Notes under the pieces: model-generated | Databases searched by the model: none | The model's input: only the letters and a program-made list of their open reading frames with translations | Told to the model about the DNA's origin: nothing | In this document: positions 20,572 through 32,687 of the stretch, piece by piece | Layout: every line of letters starts with the position of its first letter | Numbering within the stretch: the first letter of the stretch is position 1 | Program-made: the position numbers and the translations under genes | Source of the DNA: Cryoendolithus antarcticus | Taxonomy: Eukaryota > Ascomycota > Dothideomycetes > Cladosporiales > Cladosporiaceae | Assembly (NCBI GenBank): GCA_002077065.1 | Contig: NAJO01000004.1 | Location: 1,054,001-1,118,000 of the forward strand | Direction of reading: 5' to 3' | Length of the DNA stretch: 64,000 nt

Positions 20572-21508
20572 ACGGGAGTCGTAGCTGGACAGTCGCAGCT
20601 AAAGACCAGTCTGGAGCCCTCCCTGTATCCACATAGTTCAGCGGTAATTGATATCGCCCACGCCCATGGAAGAGTTTTTTGGGTGGAGGTGTAGCCGATG
20701 GTTGGTGTTCGTGTAGTCTCTCGATTGTCTCCGTCAGTCGCTATGCTCAGATATACTGCCTCGCTGTATCTGATAGTCTGCTCTGAGCTCCCACTCGCCG
20801 CTCCCACTCGCCAAGCCTACGTCACTGCCAACCTCACTTGGCCCTGTCAAACTTTTGCGCAGCACAACTTTACCCACCTGTGCCACCTTTACCGACCAAA
20901 GCCATCGCATCGATCTTCTAGGATCCTGAGCAAAGCGTACGCTTGATGTGCGTCTATCGAAAATGTCACTAGTGGCGTAGTTTCTGTCCTTTCTTGCCAA
21001 GCCGCTCTTTGCGAACAGCGAGCGAGGCTGAGTCGCATGCAATCGCACATGATTGCCTGAAGATGACTTGACACCTGGCCCAGCACGGGAGGGTCATGAT
21101 CCGACGGTGGAGCGTCCCACATACTCCTCGATTCGTTCTGTTGACACCCTTCTTTCACGCGTGGCGTTCAGGATGGGATGATGTCTCGGTGTGGCTGAAC
21201 ATCGATCTCTTATGCTCGCTTGGCAAAGACTGACACCGCCGAGACTACATGCCCAGCGCTTCGCTTTCGTGGCCAAGGTCACGCAGATGTCACCCATATG
21301 CGATCGCTGCGTCTTCTCAGCATGCCCAGCGCTACTGCGCCTCCGCACCCTCGACTGTGCTATGCCATGGTAGTAGGAGGCGGTACGCTGTAGCTTGTCA
21401 TATACCACCTTATGACTTCGTGGTAGGCCTTGATTCCTCGCATCGTATCGTACCTGTGCACTTTCACGTATCATCTATCTCCGTTTCGGGTGGTGAAGTA
21501 CTGCTAAC
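20572..21508. other. Intergenic region upstream of Ca2+-ATPase
   Basis: 0.94 kb with no recognised gene. It ends in the leader of the Ca2+-ATPase, whose ATG at 21509 precedes a short first exon. Confidence 0.5.
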
Positions 21509-24500
21509 ATGGCGAACGGCAACGCCAACGAACAGACGCCTACCATGGCCCTGCCGCAAATCAGCGTCGACACATCAGTAAGTCCAACGCCTCTTCTTTG
21601 AGCCTCTGCAAGCCCACTGATTCAGTACCGTAGTCTGTACAATCAGATGAAAACGCTAGGATACTGCAGCAGACACCTATCTCTACACAGTCCCCGTCTC
21701 TGCTTTCGACACCCAACTTCCCCGGCCGCGACCGATCATTGAGCGGTAGTACAGCACACTCAGACACTCCCTTGCTCAGAACACCAGAATCACCTACAAA
21801 GGACTCGCCCACTTCCACATGTCGAATGACACTAGAGCAACGTGAGGACGCTCTTCGACCCGATAACGGTTTCGAGAAGGACTTCGTTGTGAAAGAAAAC
21901 AAGTTCGCCTTCTCGCCAGGTCAACTCAATAAGCTCCTCAACCCGAAGTCATTAGCAGCCTACTCGGCACTTGGAGGACTTCGCGGTATCGAGCGAGGAC
22001 TCCGCACCAACGTTGAGACTGGCCTCAGTGTCGACGAGAACGTACTCGATGGCACTGTGACCTTCGAAGATGCTAGTGCATATGCAGGCAAGTCCTTCGA
22101 GTCGCCGCCCCCGCTAGTCACAGACGCACGCGATGTTACTGTCGCTTCAGGGGAATCCTTCACGGACCGAATTAGAATCTTCAGCAACAATGCGTTGCCT
22201 GAGAAGAAGGCCACACCCTTGTGGAAGCTCATGTGGATGGCCTACAAGGACAAAATCTTGATTCTGCTCACTGTAGCTGCCGTCATCTCATTGGCACTGG
22301 GATTGTACGAGGTACGTCTACGGTATTGCTTGCGTGAGCTCAAGCATAGCTGACAATTTATAGGTGTTTGGTGTCGATCACCCAGAAGGCAGCCCTCCTC
22401 CCATCGATTATGTTGAGGGTCTGGCAATTTGTATCGCCATCATCATTGTCGTACTGGTCGGTTCTCTCAATGACTATCAGAAGGAGCGTGCCTTCGTCAA
22501 GCTCAACGCAAAGAAAGAGGACAGAACTATCAATGTCATCCGCTCTGGAAAGTCTCATATCATCGGCGTACACGAGCTTCTGGCTGGCGACGTCGTCCAC
22601 CTCGAGCCTGGAGATCTGGTTCCTGCAGATGGTATCTTCATCACTGGCCACAACGTCAAATGCGACGAAAGCTCCGCGACTGGCGAATCCGATGCACTGA
22701 AGAAGACACCTGGTGACCACGTCATGCGGATGCTGGCAGAGGGCCACACCGAACTCAAGCATATGGACCCTTTCATCATCTCCGGTAGCAAAGTACTGGA
22801 AGGTGTCGGCACTTACCTGGTCACCTCTGTTGGCGTCTACTCATCTTTCGGCAAGATCATGATGGCTATGCGTGTCGAAATGCAGCCCACTCCGCTGCAA
22901 GTCAAGCTCAATGGCCTTGCGGGTGCGATCGCGAAGCTTGGATCTACGGCGGCGATCTTGCTGTTCTTCATTCTACTCTTCCGCTTTGCTGCTGGACTGT
23001 CTGACAGCACTTTGTCGAGCCCTCAACAGGCCTCGCAATTTGTGGATATCCTGATCGTCTCGGTGACTATCATCGTGGTAGCTGTTCCGGAGGGACTGCC
23101 ACTAGCAGTGACACTGGCGCTAGCCTTTGCATCAACGAGAATGGCCAAGATGAACAACCTCGTGAGAATTCTGAAGTCCTGCGAGACTATGGGCAATGCG
23201 ACTACCATCTGCTCCGACAAAACTGGCACGCTCACTCAGAATGTCATGACTGTCGTTGCTGGTACGTTTTTCGGCGACAAGACATTCGATGATAAGAACA
23301 ATAACGCCAATGAGATGCGTCTGGCTGCCTTCGCGAATGATCTGAGCAACGATCAGAAACGCTCCTTGATTGACGCTATAACGACAAATTCCACCGCATT
23401 CGAGTCAGATGATCATGTTTTCGTCGGGTCCAAGACAGAAACGGCCTTGCTTAGCTTTGCTCGTTCACTCGGCATGGGCCCGCTATCCGAAGAGCGCTCG
23501 AATGCCACCATCACCCAGCTTATTCCCTTCGACTCCCGTCGCAAGTGCATGGGAGCCGTGCAGCGACTTCCCAATGGCACCTACCGACTCAACGTCAAAG
23601 GTGCATCAGAGATTCTTCTCGGACACTGCACATCGCTGTGCAGCTCTACTGGCGTTCGTTCCATGACTTACGAAGATCGCGAGACCCTGGAGACACTGAT
23701 AGATCAGTATGCAAAGCAGTCACTCCGCACTATCGCACTGATCACCAAGGACTTCGAGCAGTGGCCACCAGCCGGCTGCGCAGACGAGAATGATCCGTCG
23801 CAAGCCGACTTCGATGCCGTACTCAAGGAGATGACCTTCACTGGCATCGTAGGTATTCAGGATCCCCTGCGCCCAGGCGTGCCCGAGGCAGTCCAGAAAT
23901 GCCACATGGCCGGCGTCAGCTGCCGCATGGTTACAGGCGACAATGTCGTGACTGCCCGCGCGATCGCCACCGACTGTGGAATTTACACTGACGGTATCGT
24001 CATGGAGGGCCCAGTATTCCGCACCCTGTCCGACGCTCAGATGGCTGAGACCTTACCTCGTTTGCAAGTCCTTGCCCGCTCCTCCCCAGAAGACAAACGC
24101 ATCCTCGTCACGAAGCTCCGCGAGCTCGGCGAAGTGGTAGCTGTGACAGGCGATGGCACGAATGATGGGCCAGCCCTCAAAGTAGCAGACATCGGCTTCT
24201 CCATGGGTATCTCTGGCACCGAAGTCGCCAAGGAAGCTTCCGCGATCATTCTCATGGACGATAACTTCACCTCGATCCTCACAGCTTTGATGTGGGGTCG
24301 TGCAGTCAACGACGCCGTGAGGAAGTTCCTTCAATTCCAGATCACTGTGAACATCACCGCTGTGATCATCGCCTCTGTCTCAGCGCTCGCAAGCAGCGAT
24401 ATGCGGCCTGTCCTCACGGCTGTGCAACTCCTCTGGATCAACTTGATCATGGATTCCCTCGCCGCTCTGGCCCTAGCCTCTGATCCTCCGACCGAAGAGA

Positions 24501-25144
24501 TTCTAGACCGCAAACCTCTCAAGCGCTCCGCACCCTTGATCTCGATCACAATGTGGAAACAGGTCATCGGCCAAGCCATCCTGCAACTAATCATCACGTT
24601 CGTCATGTACTACGGCGCCCCCGCTTGGCTCGGCATACCCTCCGACGGCCTCGAGATCCGCTCCCTGGTCTTCGCCACATATGTCAACTTGCAGATCAGC
24701 AACATGCTCAACAACCGCCGACTGGACAACAAGTTCAACGTCTTCCAGGGAGTCTTCAAGAACTACTTCTTCATTGTCGTGTTCTTGGCGATGATCGGAT
24801 GCCAGGTCATGATTATGTATGTTGGCGGACGGGCGTTCTCTATCCAGCGGATTACGGGCAGAGATTGGGGGATCAGTATCGGTATTGGACTGCTGTCGCT
24901 GCCCTTTGGCGTGCTGATCCGGTTGTTCCCTGACTGGTTATTCGAGAAGATCGCCAGAGTCGTTGGCAAGCCGGTCGTTCTGGTCTACAGGCCGCTGCAC
25001 AGGTGGTCTGGCAAGATGGGAAGGAAGATCAAGGGGCTCAGGCGGAAGAGCACGGAGAGCGAGAAGGTCGAGGAGGTCGCCGAGGAGGAGTCGCGGATCG
25101 AGGAGGAGAGGATGAGGGGCGATGTTGAAAAGGGCCGGGCATGA
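21509..25144 (+). CDS. PMC1: P-type calcium-transporting ATPase (PMCA / Pmc1 type)
   Basis: Three exons, 21509-21577, 21634-22311 and 22364-25144, 1175 aa. It shows the IIB P-type layout: a Ser/Thr-rich cytosolic N-terminus (to about 130), TM1-TM2 around 225-290, and the actuator with TGES-like SSATGESDAL. The TM4 PEGL motif follows (VAVPEGLPLAVTLALA, about residues 492-507), then the phosphorylated Asp in SDKTGTLT (about 533) and hinge TGDGTNDGPAL (about 844). TM5-TM10 and a Lys/Glu-rich C-terminal tail end the protein. Such pumps export Ca2+ from the cytosol into the vacuole (Pmc1 in yeast) or across the plasma membrane. The 23-codon first exon is supported by a clean gtaagt...tag intron, though the N-terminus is the least conserved part. 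Vacuolar location is by homology only. Confidence 0.95.
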
Positions 25145-25566
25145 ACAGACCTTTAGCTGGTTGATTATTTGGAGCGTTTGAGCGAACATTATAGATCATA
25201 GACTGCAATGCGACTTAGTTCACATCATAGATACGCCTCGAACGGGTCTTCTCATCTCTCCTACGCTCGATCGGGTGGCTTTGGCTGTTGTAGCCCGGAT
25301 CAAATATGGTCTTTGCCGCGTTTTTGCTCGCGACGTCTACAGGGGAATTGTGACGGCCAGCTGCGCAATCACTGGGTCCTCGCAGGCACGCAACTGATCC
25401 GGCTGCAAGCTAGCCTTGACTCGTAGCCAGGTTTTGTGACGCGCTTCTGTCGCTGACAGATCGCCTCGACGCTAATGTCACGACTCGGAGTTGAGTGCCA
25501 GACAACGAGACGGATACTTGGCCACGATCCACTGCTCTCTAGATCGGAACGTCGTACCTCGAGCTT
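25145..25566. other. Convergent intergenic region
   Basis: Between the 3' ends of the Ca2+-ATPase and CTF8. No further feature seen. Confidence 0.5.
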
Positions 25567-26079
25567 TCAAGTCCCGCCTCCAGCACCCATGGGCTCAGGC
25601 CGCTGCGTGAACAGCACTAGACCACTCAGTCAGCACTCAAACCACCTTCGCGATAGCTTGCACAGTACAACACGTAGTGCACAAGACTTACCTTTCCATC
25701 TCACAATCTCCACAACCTCTACCTCCTCCCCTTTCTCTCCTCCTTCCACCATCTCTGCACTCCCCTCCCTCCGCCTCAGCATCGCCAAAGGCTTCGCAAG
25801 TTTCTTCACCTCACCCGTCATTCGCTGATTCTTACCCACATACAGCCAGACTTTCTTCTGCCAAGCTGTATCTTCGGGAGGCGAGTCCGGGTCGTAGAGA
25901 GGAAAGGACAGCGAGCCAACTTCCAGGGACCCGTTGATCGATGGCGCGAGGGTGGAGTTGAGAGTACCTTGGATCTCCAGTAGCGCAAGGCCTGATGGAG
26001 TCTGGAGTAGTGGGGGTAGAGGATTTAACACCGGAGGTATTTGGGGACTTGTCGTTGGGTAGATGGGTATCGATGGCAT
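25567..26079 (-). CDS. CTF8: Ctf8, subunit of the Ctf18-RFC alternative clamp loader
   Basis: Two exons on the minus strand, 26079-25692 and 25616-25567, 145 aa. The 75-bp intron has a gtaagt donor and a ctag acceptor after a gctgact branch point; splicing turns an apparent frame end into KVLFTQRPEPMGAGGGT, the typical Ctf8 C-terminus. Other family landmarks are LALLEIQGTL, FPLYDPD, KVWLYVGKNQRMTGEVKKL and EVVEIVRWK. Ctf8 with Dcc1 and Ctf18-RFC loads PCNA and supports sister-chromatid cohesion and replication checkpoint signalling in the nucleus. Reading only the unspliced frame would give a wrong tail. Confidence 0.92.
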
Positions 26080-26539
26080 GGCTAGTGGGTTATGAAGCCA
26101 ATGTCCCAGTCCGCAGTGAACTCCTGTGGCGAACGGGGGAGATGTGGGAGTAGAGTAAGAGTGGCTTGCTCATGGGATGATGCGACAGTTCTTCATCGTT
26201 GTATGGACATTCGGCTTCGGAATGCGTTCAGATCTCGGTGTACTTTGATTTAGAGAATCGTGCCAATGTTTATAGTGGCAAAGGTAAGTGTCGCGTCGAG
26301 TTTCACGGTTACGATACACGTTGGAGGAGAGAATAGTGTTGCTGCCCATGCCGGCTTCAAAGCCCGACCGTTGATACGTAAGATCAGCCGATTGTATTAC
26401 GACCTGAGGAACAGCTCTGGCCATGCAATTCTTGACCGTATCGCTTCAATTCGTTTGAGCGCTATCGCTCTCCTATCATGATACGTCGACGTCGCTGCCC
26501 TAACGCCATTCCATGCATCTCCCCTCACCTCACTTCTCC
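26080..26539. other. Intergenic region between CTF8 and SEC17
   Basis: Contains the CTF8 promoter side and the SEC17 3' end. Nothing else recognised. Confidence 0.5.
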
Positions 26540-27517
26540 CTACGAGAAGTCCTCCCCCTTCTCCTCAATCCCCTCCTTGACTTTCAACAAAAGCGTCGTC
26601 TTCCACTTGTCCAACTTACTCATCTGATCATACTGAAACAGCTTGTCCGCGAAGACCTCCTGATCCCCAGCCTCCACAGCCTCACTTAGATCTACCAACA
26701 ATTGGTGCTCCCTCGTGCCCGCAAAGCTGGGGTCCAGATCCCGGTATGACTCGAGCGCGCGATTCGTGGCGATGGTGTCGCCGGACGCTAGATGGCAGAT
26801 GCCAGCTTTGAGGAGGTACTCTTTGACGCTCCACTTCATGAGGTTGTTGTTTATGGCGGATTTGGAGATGCGTTCGTAGTTTGAGGTGGCTTTCTGGTAG
26901 TCGCCAGCGAGAGCGGAGAGGTCCGCGAGCTTGAGGTAGAGTTTGTTGGCGAGGCTGCCAGACTTGTTAGTAAAGTAGTTGCTGCCATGGATGATTCGGC
27001 TAGCTCACGCTTCGGCGTTATCGGTCTCGTACCAGCCCGCTGCTGTTTCATAGGCATCCGCCGCCCTCTTATTATCCCCAAGCTCTGTCTCGTACAGCTC
27101 TGCAAGATTCTGCTTGTGGCCTGCCGCTCGTCTGAAGTTGCCTTTCGAGGTGTAGTGACTTATCGCCTGCTCGAGAACCCGTGCAGCATCCTCCGGCTCA
27201 TCCTTCTTGTATGCCTTGAAGGCTTCTGTTAGGGAGTTCGCCGCATCATCAGGCTCATTTAGTTTCGACGACTGGATCGAGGCTGCCTTTTCGAAAGCTT
27301 GTCCGGCTTCCTTGCCCGACTTTTGCATGCGAAACGCATTTGCGGCTTGGGTGTAGAGATCTGCTGCATTCTCGAGCTTTTCGCTGCGGCCGCCGAAGAA
27401 GGAGAAGCCTGAGCCTGCAGAGGCGGCGGCTTTGTCGGCCTTGAGATGCGATTAGCAGATGTAGAGATCCGGCGTAGGACAAGTACCTACCTTTTGGAGT
27501 AGCGCCCTTGGGTCCAT
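26540..27517 (-). CDS. SEC17: Sec17 / alpha-SNAP
   Basis: Three exons on the minus strand, 27517-27491 (9 codons), 27439-27009 and 26954-26540, 290 aa, the usual Sec17 length. Family landmarks: MDPRALLQKADKAA start, FFGGRSEKLENAADLYTQAA, SKLNEPDDAANSL, YTSKGNFRRAAGHKQNLAEL, DNAEALANKLYLKLADLSAL, ICHLASGD and a C-terminal leucine-rich helix (KWKTTLLLKVKEGIEE). TPR-like helical repeats make up residues 20-250. Sec17 recruits the Sec18/NSF ATPase to SNARE complexes for disassembly during vesicle fusion. The gene is divergent from ribosomal protein eS10 over about 0.5 kb. Confidence 0.95.
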
Positions 27518-28053
27518 GATGGGTGGACAGTGGCGAACGGACAAAAGCAATGTTCGGACTACAAGTACAGCTTTCAGCTACATCAGAATCGAGACATGAG
27601 ACACAACATTAATTGCAAACTACTACGTGGACTTGACACGTGAGAACACGCAGCTCGTGTCAAGTGCTTGTGCCTGGAGCAAGCGATTTGGCTGACGTAG
27701 CACGAAACAACACTGCTCAATCAGTACTGCTCTGAAGCGATGTCCTCAAGCTTGCATTGCAGGTGGACCGCAATGACACGTAACTCACCACTGCGAAGAC
27801 GGCGACGACTTGCCTCTCTTCGCCCATATAACAATCTGCACTCCCCTGGCGCATGAATGAAGATATCTATAGCTCGGTCGAACAGTGAAGCTGAGTACGA
27901 CTGAGGTTTGTCAGGCATCAACACGGATCTTCGGCTGACCCCGCGCCGATCTTGGCACACCACACAAACCGCAAGTCGCAACATTGAATGATCACAGTGC
28001 GCGCTACCCACCACGAGACACCCATCCTCTCGACCTCGACATCAACCGCCACG
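27518..28053. promoter_or_regulatory. Divergent promoter region of SEC17 and RPS10
   Basis: 536 bp between divergent genes. A palindromic cacgtg E-box lies at 27637-27642, a site bound by Cbf1/bHLH-type factors in fungi; its use here is inference. No other element stands out. Confidence 0.45.
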
Positions 28054-28700
28054 ATGTAAGTTGCATGCGAGCATCAGAGATATTACCGCAGTACTGACAT
28101 TCCCCAGGTTGATTCCCAAGGCCGACCGCAAGCTCATCCACGAGGCACTCTTCCGCGAGGGTGTTCTCGTCGCCAAGAAAGATTTCAACCTCCCAAAGCA
28201 CCCGGAGATTGACACCAAGAACCTCTTCGTAAGCGCAATCACGTAGTACTGAGAACTAGTGCCATTACTGACAGTCCCATCAGGTCATCAAGGCCTGCCA
28301 ATCCCTCACCTCCCGCGGCTACCTGAAGACCCAATTCTCATGGCAATGGTATTACTACACCCTCACCCCCGAGGGTCTCGACTACCTCCGCGAATGGCTC
28401 CATCTCCCCGCTGAGATCGTCCCGCAAACCCACGTCAAGCAAGCCCGCTCCCACGCCCCTCCCCGCGGCATGCTCGGAGCCGACGGCGACCGTGGTGGTG
28501 AGCGTCGCGGCGGTGGACGCGGTGGACCTCCCCGTGGCGACCGTGAGGGCGGATACCGTCGTCGCGATGCTGGAGAAGGAAAGGAGGGTGGTGCTCCGGG
28601 TGGCTTCGCTCCCAGCTTCGGCGGCGAGCGTGGTGACCGTGATCGTGAGCAGCGTGGTGGCTTCGGCCGTGGTCGTGGCGCGCCTCCGGCTTCGTCTTAG
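28054..28700 (+). CDS. RPS10: 40S ribosomal protein eS10
   Basis: Three exons: 28054-28055, 28108-28228 and 28284-28700, 179 aa. The first coding exon is only the AT of the start codon; a gtaagt donor follows at once and the acceptor ccccag supplies the G, giving [19 protein letters not shown]. The eS10 core then shows [55 protein letters not shown] and [16 protein letters not shown] long Arg/Gly-rich tail (about residues 110-175) ends in PPASS. eS10 is a winged-helix protein of the small-subunit head near the mRNA entry. An intron close to the start is common in fungal ribosomal protein genes; here it falls inside the ATG. Confidence 0.95.
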
Positions 28701-29178
28701 GAGGGCGATGCAGGCAACAATGGCGCCGCTGGTGCTGTTGGGGCTGACGGATGGTAGAGCCTGCAAGATTGACCATGTGAGCTGGACTGCCGGGAGGAGG
28801 TGGTCACTGTGAGACAGAGAGTAGAACACAGAGAGTCAAGGTACATGGCTGCAGACGCTGCTTAAGCTAGACAACCCATCGATACCTTGTCACCGTGCAT
28901 TTGACCATCTTCTCACTGCCAATGTCACCATGTATATGATACTACCAAGACCACCAGGTGGCACTTACCTCCGAGCGCAACACTGCCGAGAGGGAAGGCT
29001 CAAGTGGGCATGCATCGAACCGAACATGAAGGGCTTCCGCCGGCCGTTCACAAGTCATTCCATTCTCATGTTGCGGTAGATAGTTCCACACGCCGCAGAA
29101 CAAGCAACTGCCTTGGACAGAACGTGAATATCCCTCGATCCATGGACCGCCAATCTGACCATTTCCTGCCTTCTCGCA
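28701..29178. other. Convergent intergenic region
   Basis: 3' flanks of RPS10 and the M20 hydrolase. No gene seen. Confidence 0.5.
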
Positions 29179-30762
29179 TCACCTCCCTCTCTCCCCTCTC
29201 AACCTATCATACCTAACCACAGCCCCAAGCAGCACCTGCGCCCCATCCGCACACCCCTCGGGCGTCGTAAACTCCCTCGGATTATGACTGACTCCATCCC
29301 TGCTAGGCGCGAAAATCATACACGTAGGCGCGTGCTTACTCGTGTAAACACTATCATGTCCAGCACCCGAAGTCATGAGCTTGCCCCATGCTCCCAAGTT
29401 GAGCTCAGCGTCCGGCTCAGGCACAGATGAGTCTACGAGCGAGGCAGCGGCAGCCGTGGCGCAGGATATGCAGTCTTTGTGGAAGGACGTGGCGGGGGAG
29501 ACGAAGTCGGTGCGCCAGGAGATGTCGCAGGTGAGGCTGCTGGGGTGGCTGTGGGCTGCTTCGGGCTCGGACGAAGTATCAGAAGTGAGAGAGGCGAAGG
29601 CGGCGCGGCACTCGGCTTCGACCTTCTCCACGGTCTCATTCGAAGGGCTGCGGATGTCGAGGCTGAATTCTACGAAGCCTGGGACCGTGTTCGTGCTGCC
29701 TGGTCGCAAGTTCAGAATGCCGGTTGAGGCTAATGCGTTATGTCTCGTGGCAATTCTGTGCGAGGCGAGAATGCATTTCGATGCCAGGAGGAGGGCGTCT
29801 GCGCGGTGGGCGAAGGATGTGGCGCCTGTATGGCTTTCCTTACCGCGGACAGTGATGGTGAACCATTTGTAGCTTTGTACGCCGCGGACTATGCCCACAC
29901 GTCGCTGCTCGGCTTCCAGTATCGGTCCTTGCTCGATATGCAATTCGAAATGAGCGGCTATAGGCATTGCTGTGTGAGAACAGGGTGTGCTGCCCAAGTA
30001 GCCGATACGCTCGAGGTCTGACTTCATCGTCGCGGTGTCGTTGGCAGGTATCACAGACTTCAGAGCATGAGCATCTGCGATCGGGATATCGCCTGCCCAC
30101 ACTCCTGAAGAGACCATGGACTTGGGAAAGCGTGCGCCTTCTTCATTCGTCCAATTGATCACGCCTGTAGGGTAGTTCGTCTCAACCCAATTGTCATTTA
30201 GAGTACGAAGCATCTCAACGCCAGCTGTGACGCCTAGAATGCCATCATAGCGGCCACCCGTAGGCTGCGTGTCGAGATGACTGCCAGCGTACGTCATTGC
30301 GCCTTCGTTGAGACCCGGTCGGACGGCGAATTGATTGCCCATGGCGTCTGTCGTCACTTTGCAGCCCAGTGATTCGGTCGTCTCGGCGAACCAGTCGCGC
30401 GCTTGCTTGTCGGTGTCTGAGAGCGAAAGGCGAGACATGCCTGTCTCTGTTGATTGACTATAGGGACTGGAGTCAGCTCGCGTGACCAGGTCATCTTTGC
30501 AATACCACCAGACTTACTCTCCCCATCTCTCACCCTTACCCCATTCACATGTGCTGTGAATGTCGTGCATCAGCCTATCTTGCTGCACTTTAAGGCTTGC
30601 GAGGTCCTTCTCGGTCATCTCGGACGTGGCTATCTGGCTGCATCTCGAAGAGCTGAAAGCGCGGATCGCTTGAGCTCGGGACAAGAGGCATGGTGAAATT
30701 GGTATGTTGCGAGAGGAACGAAATGACCTACTGAACGCTCGAGGCAATACATGAGTCGCCAT
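29179..30762 (-). CDS. M20-family hydantoinase/carbamoylase-type amidohydrolase, probably mitochondrial
   Basis: Two exons on the minus strand, 30762-30518 and 30457-29179, 60-bp intron, 507 aa from the ATG at 30762. The Arg/Ser-rich N-terminus without acidic residues (MATHVLPRAFSRSFRSSRN) looks like a mitochondrial presequence. Metal-binding landmarks of the allantoate amidohydrolase / N-carbamoyl-amino-acid hydrolase group are present: GSHLDTQPTGGRYDG, WTNEEGARFP, HFELHIEQGP and the late His in SGAGHDSVY. Such enzymes hydrolyse carbamoyl or ureido compounds (beta-ureidopropionate, N-carbamoyl-L-amino acids, allantoate). The particular substrate is not decided by the motifs. An upstream in-frame GTG at 30816 is less likely than the ATG. 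The junction restores ERWGDQSTETGMSRL. Confidence 0.9.
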
Positions 30763-32687
30763 TCCTACAGCAGACGAGCCTGAGACATGAGCGAGTGTTG
30801 CTGGTGTAGTCAACACATCGCAAAGAGGTGGAGCTAGCTTGCAGCTGCCTCATTCGGCCAAGTGACTGCCGAGGGCGTAGCAGATTATCTCATCAATCCC
30901 GAAAGTGTGTGCGAGCGATGTTCGCTGTTGCTCAATCAGCTAATCAGAGTAGCGATGACATAGCGCTCAAGTGGCAGCGCTGCACACCGATGGCTTTGCT
31001 CTCAAAGACATCACCTCACAGCCACACTCCATCTCGGCCAAGGGTCCCGTCATACCGAGACCAAACCCTAAGGTGCGCCCAGCCTGCAGCGCCGGCCGGG
31101 TAATTGCACCATCCTTCCTTGCGGCACGAACCACGCGGCGACAGCACACAAGTGCGGTGACACCGTGGCGTTCGGTCAGCTAGTCTAGTCAAAGCTTTAA
31201 AAATCGTGCTGGCGCACAAGGCTGGGCGCAGGCGGCTTGCCAAGGAATAGGAGTGTTTCGGGTTGGGAAAGGTGTATGAAGCCAAAGGTCAGATGATGGA
31301 AACTCTCGTAATGGTGTGGTAGAGCCTGTGGAGCGAAACGCGTGATGGGTGTGGATGCTGGATTGCGTAATTGGCGTCTGGCATTTCAGGTTCTCAGATC
31401 GTCCACAGCTGTTGGTCATTGGTCTCATCTCTGGTTCTGGGCGGCACAGCCGCTAGAGAGACGCGGCAGAACGGGGCGAGCTGCGCATGGGGCATCGAAT
31501 AGATGATGAGGAAAGCTTGTGTCCACATCCGCCGTGAGACAACAATCCCTAGATGGCATTTACTCCGGTCCGAGTCATGCGTGTCTAGATCTTGGTCGAA
31601 TGCCTGATTGTTGGTATCAGTAGCAGTACTGGATCGAAGTCATTCGGATGGCGCAAACATGCCGGCCTGTCAACATTGCTAATCTACCATACCGCAGCGC
31701 ATTCCGATGCACATGAACGCGTGTGACAGAGTTGACGGCGCATGCCTATTCCGGCACAGAAACGTCCCGAGTGACCGTTCAGTACCAGAGCACTCTGCAG
31801 CTGTCCGGCTCGCCTCGTGCCCAACGGGCTGGGTTCGATGCGGATGCTGCGTCGCACTGCATCTCTCGCAACACCCGTCATCGGGCAATGCCAGCGTGTG
31901 TGTGCTCGCAGGTCGTGATGGTCGCGCAGGCGTGCGTCCCTGAGCTACATGTTGGCGACATTCTATCATGGTCTAAGTGAGTCAGCTTGCGAGACACAAC
32001 TCTATGCAAGAGATCGGCTTCGAGCCCAGCACTATCTGTGCCGACAAGCAAGCCCTATCAGGATCGACGAAGACCGGATCAGGCACATCACCAGCCATAT
32101 TGCTCGAAATTGGCAGGACACGCATTCTCCATACCGGGAGCGACCGGGGTAAAAGTATACAATTTAGAGTGTGGAGTAAGCGGCATGTGGCGTGGGATTG
32201 GTGACAAGCATCCTTCCGCCATGCTGGCTTGGGCGGGCCCGCTAGGTTTCGGGAGGCTGACGATCTAGTGTGGATGCGCTCAGATCACATCTACAATGTC
32301 TTGGCGGGAAGGTGTCAACAACCCTTACCCACGGCGGCTCGTTTAGCACGAGGTTGTAGAGGTCCGCCCGTTGCATCTTCTGCCCGTGTCGTTTCGCTTT
32401 CTCCTGTGACAGCTGTGCATACCTCACTTTTGACGATAGTCAGTCGCACCTTCCGTGCGCGATGGTCGTGACTGCCTGAAGCAGCTATTCCGTGATATCG
32501 ACACGCACCTTCCTCAGTATTGAGATCCGCTAGTGGGTATTCCCGATCAAGGGTGCATCTGAAGGTGAGTGATTGCGCCCAGCTGGGTTTTCGCCCATCG
32601 GACACGCGACGGCGCCGTGGACAACATATGTCTTCTGGCGATCAGATCTGACACATCATGAAGGGCATTCTTACATAGTCATCCACC
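30763..32687. other. Long divergent intergenic region
   Basis: 1.9 kb between the M20 hydrolase (leftward) and SSN6 (rightward). Many short frames on both strands, none with a recognised domain. It contains one arm of a diverged repeat pair (32254-32441). A long regulatory region is plausible for SSN6. Confidence 0.45.
32254..32441 (+). repeat. Dispersed repeat, copy A
   Basis: About 185 bp that match, in inverted orientation, the segment at 44433-44620. Shared blocks include tagtgtggatgcgctca, cttggcgggaaggtg, acaacccttacc, gaggttgta and tttctcctgtgacagctgtg. Identity by eye is about 80-85 percent with small gaps, many differences being C/T or G/A transitions. Confidence 0.7.

Noticed and set aside
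28470..28700. Arg/Gly-rich frame considered as a separate RGG-box RNA-binding protein
   Set aside because: It is the C-terminal tail of eS10, in frame with exon 3.
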